Position numbers and translations under genes: made by a program
The notes under the pieces: generated by a model
The model's database searches: none
What the model was told of the DNA's origin: nothing
What the model saw: the letters and a program-made list of their open reading frames with translations, nothing else
Source: Heracleum sosnowskyi
Lineage: Eukaryota > Streptophyta > Magnoliopsida > Apiales > Apiaceae
Assembly: GCA_030848705.1 (NCBI GenBank)
Contig: CM061245.1
Coordinates: 75,875,564-75,939,563 of the forward strand
Length of the DNA: 64,000 nucleotides
Direction of reading: 5' to 3'
In this document: piece by piece, positions 1 to 11,244 of the stretch
Position numbering within the stretch: position 1 is the first letter of the stretch
Layout of the letters: each line of letters starts with the position of its first letter

Positions 1-398
1 AATAATCAGATGTTATATGGATGCAGCAGGATTTAATTATATTTCTTGTGGATTATTTTAAATTGTTAATTAGATATAGATGTATTTGTATAATCTAATT
101 TGGTAGTTAATATTTTAAATTAAATTTAATAGATGTATATATTAGTGTGTGTGTATAACTATATTTTTTGAACATGGGACAATCCACATTTTGTCGAAAC
201 AGTACACTGGCTACTTAGTTGGGCAGCATGATGTTGTGGCAAATGTGACGAATGAAAAGTTTGCTAGGCTTTATTAGCAGGGCCTCTACACACATCGTGT
301 GCATGTTACTCATTCTGCTGTCCAGTTATTTTTTGAACCCGTGGTTATGGTGTTGGAGTGTAGCCTGTAATCAACTTACACCTAATTTCTTTTTCTAG
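1..398. other. Non-coding flank or intron upstream of the RRM-like exon
   Basis: AT-rich sequence ending in a pyrimidine tract and an AG at 397-398 that can serve as the acceptor for the exon that follows. I find no open frame of note. It may be the intron of the gene whose tail lies at 399-770. Confidence 0.35.
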
Positions 399-770
399 GT
401 TTTCAAGGACAACTTTAATGACGTGTCAAAGGGTATTGCATACATTGTTTTTGAAGAAGAAAGTGCAAGGAGCGCTTTAATAAAAAGGAGTGGAACTTTC
501 TTTTGTGGACATATGATTGGAGTATGTGATGACATATATGGTTTTGGTAGGAACGCAAAAGAGGTTCATGACTCAGAGTTCGATGCTTACATTTCCATTG
601 GTGAAATGCGTAAAAGAGGACCTGGAGCGGGGTATTCTCTTGGAGGTAGAAGCAAAATTGGTGGTAGGGCTCAGCCTGATTGTGGCATGATTCGCCCTCG
701 GGAAGGTAACACGGGTGCTGGTAGTCTCGAAGGATCTGCTAAGAGGCTTAGCCTTAATGATTGTCCTTGA
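399..770 (+). CDS. Terminal exon of an RRM-like protein (partial)
   Basis: An open frame starts right after a splice acceptor (AG at 397-398) and runs to a TGA at 768-770. It encodes about 123 residues. Near its start is K-G-I-A-Y-I-V-F, which fits the RNP-1 signature of RNA-recognition motifs, followed by a plausible last helix and strand. The rest is a Gly/Arg-containing tail that I do not recognise. No start codon is needed because upstream exons lie outside the window. If correct, this is the C-terminal part of an RNA-binding protein. It could also be a gene fragment carried by a transposon, since mobile DNA follows closely. RNP-1-like matches occur by chance, so the family call is tentative. 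Confidence 0.4.
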   Translation, partial: VFKDNFNDVSKGIAYIVFEEESARSALIKRSGTFFCGHMIGVCDDIYGFGRNAKEVHDSEFDAYISIGEMRKRGPGAGYSLGGRSKIGGRAQPDCGMIRPREGNTGAGSLEGSAKRLSLNDCP

Positions 771-1689
771 TCAGCTGGAAACCGTCATATGTGTTTTGCT
801 TGTTCTGCTCGGTTAAAACAACAAAAAAGATTGAGGGTTTAAGCTATGTGGTTTTTTGTGTCGTTTAAGTATATATTCATATGCTTCAAAACTTTTCACC
901 ACGTCTTTTGGACTTTGGTATTCCTTGTTAATCAATTATGTATTCCTTCAATTTGCTTTACCCAATCTGTTCATTTTTATGCCAAAAGACTAGTTAAATG
1001 AAGCAACAATTTCTACAAAACTTTATTACGCAAGTTTTCCTGTCTTGACACTCATGAATACTCTTTTTTTTCCAACTATGTAACAAGTTAAACATATTCA
1101 AGGTACACCCAAAGATGCACCAAAAGTTCTTGTATTTTTCTAAAAACTTGATGGATCTTACATTGGAGTCTTGAGGTAATCCGACAGGAGTATTATATAC
1201 AGATTGTTAATTATAATATTATGACACGATACCTTAGAGAATTGAATAGACATAATTCTTTTTTAAATAAAATAGAAGTTTATCATAAAAATAATAATTT
1301 TAGTTGATCTTAATCTTCAATAGATCGTAAATTCACACGGACTGAATTTGGGCATGTCCCTAATGTAGAATACAGGGTTTATCAAGTATATCATTGTGTA
1401 TCATGTAGAAATACAGGGTTTGGTTCAAATACTGAAAATTGATATCTCAATGAACCTATTAAATAAGGACACTAAATAAATTATATTGAATATTTCGAAT
1501 ATTTCTTCCAGTCTTCAAGCAGAAAGATATTAAAGTGTTCCCTTTCTGCGAGCTCAGCTTTGACTGCATCAAATAATAATCCGAAATTGCAGTTTCTGAT
1601 TATCATTATATATCCACTCTCAGAAATCTTGCAAGTCAAATACTAACTTATAGATACTTTTTGCTGACGATTCCAGTTATAAAATCGAG
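771..1689. other. Intergenic AT-rich sequence
   Basis: Probable 3' untranslated and downstream sequence of the RRM-like exon. A short near-duplicate of about 16 bases sits at roughly 1364-1424. I see no gene, RNA gene or clear repeat. Confidence 0.4.
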
Positions 1690-2300
1690 TTGGAACAATA
1701 TCGCCCACTCGGGCATCCTCCCCGCCGTCCGATCCCGATCCGAACCGGACGGGTAATTGGGGATTTTTTCGGGTACGAGACTAGGAGCGAGGAAAAATAT
1801 ATGAAAAATTCAGGGATCGGGGTGGGTCGGGGATTAGGGTCTTCCTGCCTCGATCCCCGTCACCTCCACGAACTTTATTTTTTTCAAAAAAATAATTAAT
1901 TTTTATATGTATATCAAATAAATTATCAAAAATATATATATGTAATGTTATAATTTTAATTTTTTTATCCACTTTAGAATTGAACTTTACATATATGATG
2001 TAATTTAATTAGAATAATATTATATTTGTTAATTATTAATAGTATAAATAAAATTTAATTCAAATTAAGATTTAAAATATTTTTAAAAATACAAATAAAA
2101 ATAATTATTATGATTTATCATGTTAATTTATATTAAAAATATTATTTATTATTTACAATTTTTTTTAAAAAAAAATTCCCCGATTATCCGCGGGATTCCC
2201 GTTCCCCATTCGGGACGGAGATCGAGAACGGATTTCGGGATCGAGGATCGGGAACGGGGATATCATTCGCCGGTGCCGAAGTGACCCAATACCCATGCCT
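1690..2300. repeat. GC-rich armed repeat with AT-rich core
   Basis: Two GC-rich arms (about 1695-1870 and 2178-2290) are dense in variants of CGGGATC, GGGGAT and TCCCCG, so each arm partly complements itself and the other. They flank an AT-rich core of about 300 bases. The composition contrasts sharply with both neighbours. It resembles a non-autonomous inverted-repeat element, but I cannot find clean terminal repeats or a target duplication. Short open frames inside it are composition artefacts. Confidence 0.4.
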
Positions 2301-2349
2301 AGTCCTCTCTTTTAAAATCGGGACATGTCATTCTCTCCATTATTTACTA

Positions 2350-3292
2350 ACTAGCTTTATAATCCGTGCGAGGCACGGGTTTATTCTAGAATATTTTATA
2401 ATTTGTCATTAATTTCGATATATTTGCTTGTGATATACGTGTGTTGATGATTTGATGACTGAGATATTTGAAAATTTAAGTTAGCAATAATTGTTGTAAA
2501 GTTAATATTCCTCTTTTTTATTATATTTTATTCTTTTAATCAGAAGTTCGTGTGATACACGTTTATGATTTGGATGTGAATACTTTGTTGTTGATTTTCG
2601 AGTATTTAAGTATTTGATGTTTCTTTACTACATAATTTGTTCTTTAAGAAACTCGATATGATTTTACATATATATAGTATTCTAAATTAGTGTTGATTGT
2701 TTGATGACTGAAATATTTGAAAATTTAAATTAGCAATAGTTGTTGTATAGTTAATATTTCTGTTTTTCATTGTGTTGTATTCGTTTAATTGTAAGTTCAT
2801 GTGATACATAAATATAATTTGGATGTGAAAAGATTGTTGTTGATTTTTGAGTAAGTATGTGATATTTCTTTACTGCATAATTTGTTTTAAAAAATTCGAT
2901 ATATAATTTTACATGCGTATTCTTAATTAGTTAACAATGAATAACAATCTCGCAAATTACTTCAACCACAATGAAGATAACATGAAATCATGTCACATTA
3001 TTAACCATTTGATATTATAAATTCATGTTATGTATATATTTATTCCAATATCATTAATATTTTCAAATTATATCCAATTACTTTTTTAAATATATATCAT
3101 TTAAAATATCATGTATATAAAAAATAAGTATTAATTATAAAACAATTAATATAATTTAATGAAGATTAGTAATTAATGTGCAAATATATTAATATGTAAT
3201 AATATTAGAGAATTAATATGAAATAATTAAGAAAGGAGTAATAATGTCATTTCATGAAATAAAGGGTATAATTATCATTTTATTATGATTTT
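2350..3292 (-). mobile_element. Helitron-like element, minus strand
   Basis: Read on the minus strand, the left end has a GC hairpin (arms around 2364-2379) followed by an AT spacer and CTAGT ending at 2350, with T as the next base. This is the Helitron 3' signature (hairpin plus CTRRT, insertion before T). The body is AT-rich, without genes, and contains two diverged tandem units of about 250 bases (roughly 2440-2691 and 2692-2932). The other end is uncertain because an LTR fragment begins at 3293. Confidence 0.5.
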
Positions 3293-3946
3293 TGTTAGGC
3301 TCAAGGCATGTCTGAATACCACTATTAACAAGCCTACACATTGTGACTATGTCACTCTACATGACCTAGTGAATTCTTTCACTGGGATATAGTATAGGTC
3401 TCCATTGTACTTGTCTTGTTTTTATGTACTTAGCTTTATTCTGTATGCTCAAAGTTATAATGAGCTTAGTAAGTTTCTTGCACCTAGAATGTACATAGGC
3501 CATGGAATAATTATCCTGGAAGAAGTTCAATTTCTTCATGCAGCAGGATTGGAGTGAATAAGGCCTTGAAGAAATAAGTTGCAGAAATTTATCTAAATCC
3601 CTATACCGTGAAGTCAAAAAAAAGCTATGTCGTGAAGTCCTCAAAATCCATGTCGTGAAGTACTAAGATCGCATAGTCCTAAATGAACTATGTCGTGAAG
3701 TCTTCGAGGCTCATATCGTGAAGTGTTGATATAGCAAAGTCAAAATGTACTAGATCGCGAAGTCCTCAAAAAGGCTATGTCGCGAATTCCCCAAAAAGGC
3801 TAGATCGCGAAGTCCTCAAAAAGGCTATGTCGCGAAGTCTTCAAAGGCTATGTCGCGAAGTCTTCAAAGGATATATCGTGAAGTCAGGAACATACTGGAG
3901 TTCACGATATCAACACTTAGACGTTTACAACAAGACAAATGAAGGT
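3293..3946 (+). mobile_element. Truncated LTR of an E1-related copia element
   Basis: Starts with TG and follows the E1 LTR (from 5059) closely for about 650 bases, then stops matching near 3946 before the TATA/R region. It is clearly more diverged than the E1 LTR pair and has its own version of the internal 20-25 base repeats (about 3610-3890). No internal region follows, so this is a broken remnant of a related subfamily. Confidence 0.75.
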
Positions 3947-4362
3947 ACAAACTCAAAGTCAATTTCATCAATGTACTGTTGAGCTGTTTTAGAGCTGACA
4001 TTTTGAGCATCCTGGAGATCCATCCACTGCTCTTGACCAAAGACATAGATTCTGAATTTTAAGATGTCTTGATCAAGCTTGAATCTCCTGCCAGGAAATG
4101 CATTGAGAGTTGTCCTTCTTGCCCTGTCCGGCTTTGAGTCTTCACCTTTTCTTCTATGAAGAATTTCTTTAAGTTCAAAGGAACACAGTAGCTCTAGATG
4201 GTGAGTTGATCTAACCAATGAGTAGTTTAACTCTTTCAGTACACTGGTTCTGAGCTTGTGGAAACTGTCCAAGTAATTTTCTTCCCTTCCATGCTTGATT
4301 CTCATAGGATTTTCTAGCACACAGGGTTGAAAGTTGGGTTCTTTACTCTTCATCTTGTTCAA
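3925..4362 (-). pseudogene. Decayed retroelement-like ORF fragment
   Basis: A 145-codon minus-strand frame, rich in charged residues, with a stretch reading F-R-I-Y-V-F-G-Q-E-Q-W. I have no firm family match. Its character and position beside an LTR remnant suggest a piece of the 3' ORF found in SIRE-like copia elements, like the one at 21541-22211, but the resemblance is weak. The last residues overlap the truncated LTR. Confidence 0.3.
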
Positions 4363-4389
4363 ATTCTGGTATTCTTCACTCTATTCTAA

Positions 4390-5055
4390 TATTTCAGGTT
4401 TTGAGGATTATTATTTAGAATAAAGATGTAAATTTGTGGATTTTCGTGTTAGTTGATTTGAATGCATTTATTGAAAAGACTTATCACATTATTAGAATAA
4501 ATTTTGATTTTGAATATTGGATTTGTGGAGCTGCGTTTCTGATTTTATAATTTTGAATTATTGAGTTTGGCCGCTGTTTTGACTTTTGTGCAATTTTAAA
4601 TTTATTGAATAAAAAATACTTTTATTTAAGTTTTCTATGTAGAAATAATAGTCCGAAAAAGTGCAAGTTTTTAATTACACATTAATACACCCCAAAGATA
4701 CCATATACTATATTTTTCTGATAATTAATAACTAATAAGGTACATCCAAAAAATACCCAATATTATACTTTCGATCATTATTAATTAATAAATATTTAAA
4801 ACTCATTAACACACACTCGAGAATACCTTATATTATATTTTTAATTATTAATAAAATATACAAGAACATGTACATCATACGGGCTATAAGCTTATATAAT
4901 AGCCCAAATATAGAACCGTTTTGGTATTCTAGTTTTACATTAAATCATATTACCTTTTTACAAAAACACCTAGATATAACAATTATGTACGAATCATTAA
5001 TACACCCTCAAAAATATCATCTACTATATTTTTCCAAAAATTAATAAGTAATAAG
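4390..5055. repeat. AT-rich dispersed repeat tract (left flank of E2)
   Basis: Contains repeated variants of a unit that includes TTAATACACCC and a TACTATATTTTTC block. Similar units recur at about 30694-30780 and 31440-31600. ATAAG at 5051-5055 is the left copy of the E2 target duplication, so this tract and the one after 30694 were continuous before E2 inserted. Confidence 0.5.
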
Positions 5056-5058
5056 TGT

Positions 5059-6361
5059 TGTTAGGCTCAAGACATGTCTGAATACCACTATTAACAAGCC
5101 TACACTATGTGACTATGTCACATTACATGACCTAGTGAGTTCTATCACTGGGATATAGTATAGGTCTCTATATGTACTTGTCTTGTTCTCATGAACTTTA
5201 GCTTGATCATGTATGCTCAAAGTTATAATGAGCTTAGCAAAGTTTCTTGCATCTAGATTGTATATAGGCCATTGAATAATTGTCCTGGTAGAAGTTCAGA
5301 AGTGTTCATGCGGCAGGATAGAAATGAATAAGGCCATGAAGAAATAAGTTGCAGAAATTTGTCTAAGGCATTATATAGCAAAGTCAGAAGAAAGCTATGT
5401 CGTGAAGTCACCAATATCTATGTCGTGAAGTGCTACATCGCATAGTCCATTTTGTACTATGTCGAGAAGTCCACAAGACACATGTCGTGAAGTGTTGAAG
5501 TCAGCAAAGTCAAAGAAGCCTAGATTGTGAAGTCCTCAGAAGACTTATGTCGCATAGTCGTCAAATGACTTATGTCGCATAGTCATCAAATGACCTATGT
5601 CGCATAGTCGTCAAAAGACTTATGTCGCATAGTCGTCAAATGACCCATGTCGCATAGTCATCTTATGGCCTATGTCGCAAAGTCTTCAAAGGCTATATCG
5701 CGTAGTCCTCACAAAGGAGATCGCGAAGTCAGGAATGAAGTGGAGTTCACGATATCAACACTTAGCCGTTTATAACAAGACAAATCAAGGTACAGAACCA
5801 AGAATCAAAAGAGACAAATACTGAAGCATTTGTTCTGGCAAGGTGGTCCAAAGAACAGATGGCAAATCTACAGCTAAACTTGGAGAGAAAGATAAGAGAC
5901 AAGCAGCTACAGAAACGGGAAAGATTCTGAAAAGCAGGTGGTCCTTCCTGACACAGTGAACTTCTTATGGCAGGACAAGTTGGACTTTCAGAAGGGGTAG
6001 TTGTGTAATATTGTGTGTACCTAGTTTGTATAGGAAAACATATATATTGTGCACACACCACTACAAGCTGTAAGAGAGACACACATAGTTTTTATCTCAA
6101 GCTCTTTTCTCTGTAAGCAAGCAAGTACAAACTGTTCTTGTTTAGAAGCCAGAAATTCGATTGTGAATTTCTTGGAAAGCTGTAGTATTTAATTTGCTTA
6201 TACAAAGTAGATTAAAGTGATTGTGCGTGTTGTTTACTTTCTGCATATTACATAGCATAATCATGTACAGTTTATATTTAGTTTTCAAGAAAGCAAAAAT
6301 TCATCAAACTATCCATTCACCCCCCCCCTGTCTAGTTTCTAGGTGATATTCATTCCTAACA
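5059..6361 (+). repeat. E1 5' LTR
   Basis: Begins TGTTAGG and ends CCTAACA. A TATA-like stretch lies at about 6039-6049, placing U3 at nearly 1 kb. A run of C just before the end (about 6320-6328) is shared with other LTRs here. The U3 contains an array of short repeats (5390-5745). Confidence 0.92.
5390..5745 (+). repeat. Short dyad-containing repeats in E1 U3
   Basis: More than a dozen variants of a 20-25 base unit built on CTATGTCGCATAG or TCGCGAAGTC. The core five units (about 5543-5670) have a regular 25-base period. CTATG-TCG-CATAG is an inverted repeat, and TTCGCGAA-type variants are palindromic. The same array is in the 3' LTR (19410-19750), in both E3 LTRs and in the LTR remnant at 3610-3890. 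Clustered dyads in a U3 suggest protein-binding sites, which is inference. Confidence 0.75.
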
Positions 6362-6363
6362 AG

Positions 6364-6375
6364 TGGTATCAGAGC
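6364..6375 (+). other. E1 primer-binding site (initiator Met-tRNA type)
   Basis: TGGTATCAGAGC two bases after the 5' LTR, the usual complement of plant initiator Met-tRNA 3' ends in copia elements. Confidence 0.9.
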
Positions 6376-6411
6376 GAAGGCTGTTAACGTACAAACAGGA
6401 AAAGATCAAGA

Positions 6412-8877
6412 ATGAGTTCACAGAAACTTAGGAGTATCAAGATTCCTCCCTTTAACAAGGAGCACTGCAGTTTATGGAAAAAGAAGATGTTGCTTTTCAT
6501 CAAAGCTTCTAACCCCATGTATTTAGATATTCTAAAGCATGGTCCCTTTATTCCAATGATCGAGATTGGTGAAACAACTAATGGCACTGAGATAGTACCA
6601 GCAAAACATGTGCCCAAAGACCCCTCAAAATACACTGATCCTGAAAAGGAGAAAGTAGCACTGGATGGACATCTTCAACTCATCATTTGTGAATCTATGG
6701 ACTTCAACATGTATGGCACTATTGCTCACTATACTAGTGCCAAGAAGATGTGGGATCTTATAGAAGTGCTCTGTGAAGGAACTACTGAAGTAAGGAAGAA
6801 CAAGAAGCAGATTCTTGTCTCACAATATGAAGCCTTCATGGCTCAGCCAAAAGAGGGAATCACAGAAGTGTTTGAGAGATTCAATAAGCTGATAAACGAG
6901 CTCAAACTCTATGACAAACACTATGAGACAGAAGAGCTCAATATGAAGTTCTTACTAACTCTTCCAGATCACTTGGAACCAAGAATCTCTTCCCTTAAAG
7001 AAAGAGATCTAACAAAGATTGGTTTTGATGTGTTGTATGGTGTTTTGAAGACATATGAGTTAGAGCTGTTTCAAAAGAGATATATTCAAGAAAAGCAAGG
7101 ATTAGTGGCCAATACCTCTTGTGCCCTTATTGCTGACAATCTAGGTCAAAGAATGGATTCTCTAAAAATCAGTCAAGTCAAGATTGAGGAACTGGAAAGT
7201 GATGACACTGGTGATGAAACTCAGGTTGTGTATGATTTACCTGAAGAGGATGAGTTCTACAGCATAGATGAACTGGACAAGATGGAAAACAAATCTTTTG
7301 CTTATATGGCTAGGAGATACCCTAACATCAGGTTTAAGAGGAAGCAGCCATTCAAGTCTAGATTCAATAATGGAAATGCTGGTGGTTCAGGTAGCTCAAA
7401 CTCTTTCAACAAAGGAAAAGGGATTGCTGGTGCAGTTAAAGGAGGATACAAATCTGGGAGTGTGGATAGGTCCAAAATAAGATGTTATAACTGCAATGAA
7501 CTTGGGCATTTTGCCACTGAGTGCAAAAAGCCTAAACAGGTCAAGAAGGACAAAGCATACTTAGAGCTTGAAGCTAAGTATGAGGCTCTACTCAAGAAAT
7601 AACAGGGTAAAGCTTTTATTGCTGAGGGAAAATGCTGGGATGACTCTGATGAAGAAGAAGAACAAGAGTACTCAAATTATGCCTTGATGGCATTCTCTGA
7701 TGATGGTGATTCTAGTCAGGTACCTATTCTTACTTCTCTTGATATGACTCCCCTTCAATATAAGCAAACTGTTGAAGATATGAGTACTGAGATGTTTAAT
7801 ATTCATACTAGCATGTTAGTAGCAAATGAAGAAATTGATAGACTAACTGCTAGAAATCTTGAGCTTACAGAAAAGAATGAGGAACTTGAGTTAATGGTTG
7901 TGAACCTTGATGGTTTGAAAAAGGAGGTTGAGTATCTTAAAAACAAAGTGGTTTGTGCTGAACAAATAGAGAAAGCTCTTAGGGAACAAATTGCTGAAAC
8001 TGAATTGAAACTAAGAAGCTTTAAGAACTCCTCTGAACTTATTCAAACCTATCACAAGGAACACACTGAAGATAGCAAGGTTGGAGTTGGTTTTGACTAT
8101 GAGAATGATAAAGGAAGGAAGAAGGCAAAGGGCAAAGGAAAAGAATCTTTTACAAACAAAAATGCCCCAACCATTCTATCTAGTGTTGAACAGCCCATCT
8201 TCAAAAAGAGCATTGTTGAGTTTGATGAAGAACTATTGATCATCAAACAACAACTTCTTGAAGAAGATGAGGCTGCTAAAGACACTTCTTCCTCTCCTGA
8301 ATCTGTCAGTCAGAAAGAGACCAAAGACAATCTTGTCAAGAGTCCTAAAGCAAAGAAAGAAGTTGTTAAGAAAAAGAAACAAAACAGAAATGGTAAGGTA
8401 GGTGTCAACAAGGGTAACAACTATGCTTATGTGCCAAATGCTCCCAGGAAACAATGTCAGAAATGTCTATCTGTTAATCATTTGACTCATAAGTGTAGCA
8501 AACAAGTGAATGTTGAAGTTGATAACCTAAGTAATCATTCTGCTAGCATAAACTCTAGTCATGATTCCTTCTGTGGTAAGCCTAATTGCATGACATGCTA
8601 TGTGACTGTGATTGCTAACTGTTTATCTCTAAAGCATAAACTTGATTCTGCACAATCTAGTGAATCACACACACACATGCACACTCACAGGATATGATCC
8701 CCAGTCAGGATTGAGAGGGTGAACACTTTATGTGAGCCTAAGAGTGTGAACTCCAAAGCCAAAAACAATATGAAGTATCCTACTGTGATGAATGCAACTT
8801 ATGACAGAAGAATTGGTAACAAAAATGTTTCTAAATCAACTGGACCCTACCATGTGTGGGTACCATAAACAACTTAG
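6412..8877 (+). pseudogene. gag: E1 gag with three premature stops
   Basis: One reading frame of 821 codons from ATG 6412 to TAG 8875-8877. The N-terminal half is a copia gag (UBN2-type) domain. A zinc knuckle C-X2-C-X4-H-X4-C starts near residue 357, a long coiled-coil stretch spans about 443-545, and a second knuckle (C-Q-K-C...H...C) lies near 681. In-frame stops interrupt it at 7600-7602, 8695-8697 and 8866-8868; at these places the E3 copy is open. Gag forms the virus-like particle in the cytoplasm. The final TAG is shared with E3, so it is probably the natural end. Confidence 0.85.
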
Positions 8878-9739
8878 TTACCTTGTGAATGCAGGGCAAC
8901 AGGAATAAAAGAGTCATATGGATCTTGGACAATGGATGCTCAAGTCACATGACTGGTGATATAGCCCTGCTATCACATTTTGAGGAAAAGGCTGGCCCAT
9001 CAGTAACCTTTGGAAATGACAACATCGGTTATACAATGGGATATGGCAGTATAAAATCTGGAAATGTCATTATTGAAGATGTAGCATTTGTTGAAGGACT
9101 GAAGCATAATCTCTTAAGCATTGGACAATTTACTAACAGGGGTTTCAAAGTGGAATTTAATGAAGATCATTGTTCAATCTCAAAAAGAGAAAGTGGTGAA
9201 GTTGTTCTAACTGGTGTGAAGAAAGGAAGCCTGTTTGTAGCTGATCTCAAGGCTGCAGACAAGGGAGAAATTTGTTGTCTCTACACTAAAGCCACAAATG
9301 AGGAATTCTGGATATGGCACAAGAAACTGTCTCACTTGAATGTTCAGGCAATGAACTCTCTAATCAAGAGAGAACTCATCAGGGATTTGCCTGCCTTGGA
9401 GTTTGTGCAAGATGGAGCATGTGAAGCTTGTCAGAAAGGAAAGATTAAAAGATCTAGTCACAAGAACAAGTTGCTCAATACAAACTCAAAACCCCTGCAG
9501 CTAATTCACATGGATTTATTTTGTCCTGTGAATGTAATGTCCCTTTCCAAAAAGAAATATGCTCTAGTGATGGTTGATGATTTTTCAAGATACACTTGGG
9601 TGGAATTCCTATTCTCCAAAGATAAAGCACCTCAAGTCATAATAGAGCATATCAAGAGAGTTGATAGAGAAGCACAAAGCACTGGTTCCTCTGTAGTTGC
9701 TTTGAGAAGTGATAATGGAACTGAGTTCAGAAATTCAAC

Positions 9740-11244
9740 TGATAAGTGGGTTTTATATCTACTTGGAACGCTTCGAATCGGCTTAAATTGACTGTCTTGG
9801 CCTCAAGTATGTGGTGTTATGATCCGTTTGGAGTGTTTTGTGCAGGTGTGCTAAATTGGAGCAAGGTGCTTGTTTTTATTGCTAAATGTGGTGGTGTTGA
9901 TGTTAAGGAAGAAGGAAGCTAGAGATTTTGGAGCTTAATTAGATGGACATTCGGATTTATTGGACTAGGTGGGCTGGCTACACTGTTTGGGCCATATCTT
10001 GAGTTCTAGAAGTCCGATTTTGACGATACGCGAAGAGAATGAAATTTTCTGTCAGGACAAGTGGGGCGCCCGCGCCACTAGTGGGGCGGCCGCGCCACTT
10101 TGGCAGGAGAAATGTGGGGCGGCCGCGCCACCCCCTCTGGCCCAATTTCTGTTTTGCTCTGATTTTGATATTAGGGCATTGACTGGTCAAACCTGAGGCA
10201 TCTATCAATACTTGTGGACGTTTTAGGAGGCTACTACCCTAATTCTATTTTTTATTATGAAGTATCTATCGAGGAATTATCAAGGAGAACAAGAGGAGGC
10301 CAAACCCTAGAAGACCTAGCTTAATTTCATCTTTGTATTCTTCTAAATTAGGCGATACTTGGATTCTTCTTTTCAGTTTAAAACCTTTGTTACTATTGAT
10401 ACTATTTGCTTTTCAATTATCAAGTCAAGACTTAGTTTTTATATCATGTTTTCATTAGAACCCGCGATGATGAACGGTTCATTCATGAACTAATCGTTAT
10501 AGTGGGATTCTAACGGAGTTTCTTATGGAGTATAGTGGTTAATTGTTTTTATATATTCTGTGTGTGATGGCTAATTGATTTCCTATCATGGTTGTGCTTA
10601 TTCGTTGTGGATGCGTAGCTAACATTCATGATTGTTTGTTAATCTCTATTGATTGCGAAAGTGGATATAGGGATTTAGAACTTGCCATGCTAGCATAAGT
10701 TCATGTATAATTGTCATGCATGATTCGTGGATGATTTTAACCATTTCATCTACCTTATGTAATCTGAATAGATAACTTGCTCATTAAACCACTATGTTTT
10801 CAATCTCTATAGACATATAGGGACTAAGCATATTTGGTGTCCATTTAACTTCTATCTTTATTGTGGATGTTTAAGTGATATGGTATACGTATACTGAAAG
10901 GTAGCGTATACTAGTTTCGTGTTATCTGATTAGTTGTCACAACCGTCACATGCATTAATTAAGAACAAGAGACTCTAGATGAAATATTTAATGATGTTAG
11001 GATCCCATGCTTTATTCATATAAGTAATTTTCCAGTAATTCTCTTTAGTTAATATAATCTTGTTAAGTGCTAGTTAATTAGTTAAACAAAACCAAATTTG
11101 ATACTTATCTTAGCAGTGAGTAATAACCATACATTGGTGCATAAGTGCATAGCTATAACAACATAACCAGTCTCTGTGGGAACGAACTTAACTTTATCAT
11201 ATACTACTTGTGACCACGTGCGCTTGCGTGTTGTTGTGTGAACA
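9740..11244. mobile_element. Solo LTR nested in E1 pol
   Basis: A 1505-bp block starting TG and ending CA, with exact 5-base duplications TCAAC at 9735-9739 and 11245-11249. It interrupts the integrase codons cleanly. No internal retroelement sequence accompanies it, so it is a solo LTR left by LTR-LTR recombination. The start TGATAAGTGG and general look suggest a Ty3/gypsy (Athila/Tat-like) source, which I cannot confirm. It contains a GC-rich triplicated motif at 10062-10131. Confidence 0.85.
10062..10131. repeat. Three near-copies of a NotI-core palindrome
   Basis: Three variants of an 18-base near-palindrome containing GCGGCCGC (the first has GCGCCCGC) sit within 70 bases of an otherwise AT-rich solo LTR. 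Confidence 0.7.

Noticed and set aside
5540..5670. Regular 25-base repeats that could suggest a CRISPR array
   Set aside because: The units are nearly contiguous without distinct spacers, lie inside an LTR present in several copies, and the DNA is plant nuclear.
6364..6375. Possible tRNA-related gene at TGGTATCAGAGC
   Set aside because: It is the primer-binding site next to the LTR and no cloverleaf surrounds it. The same holds at 57792-57803.
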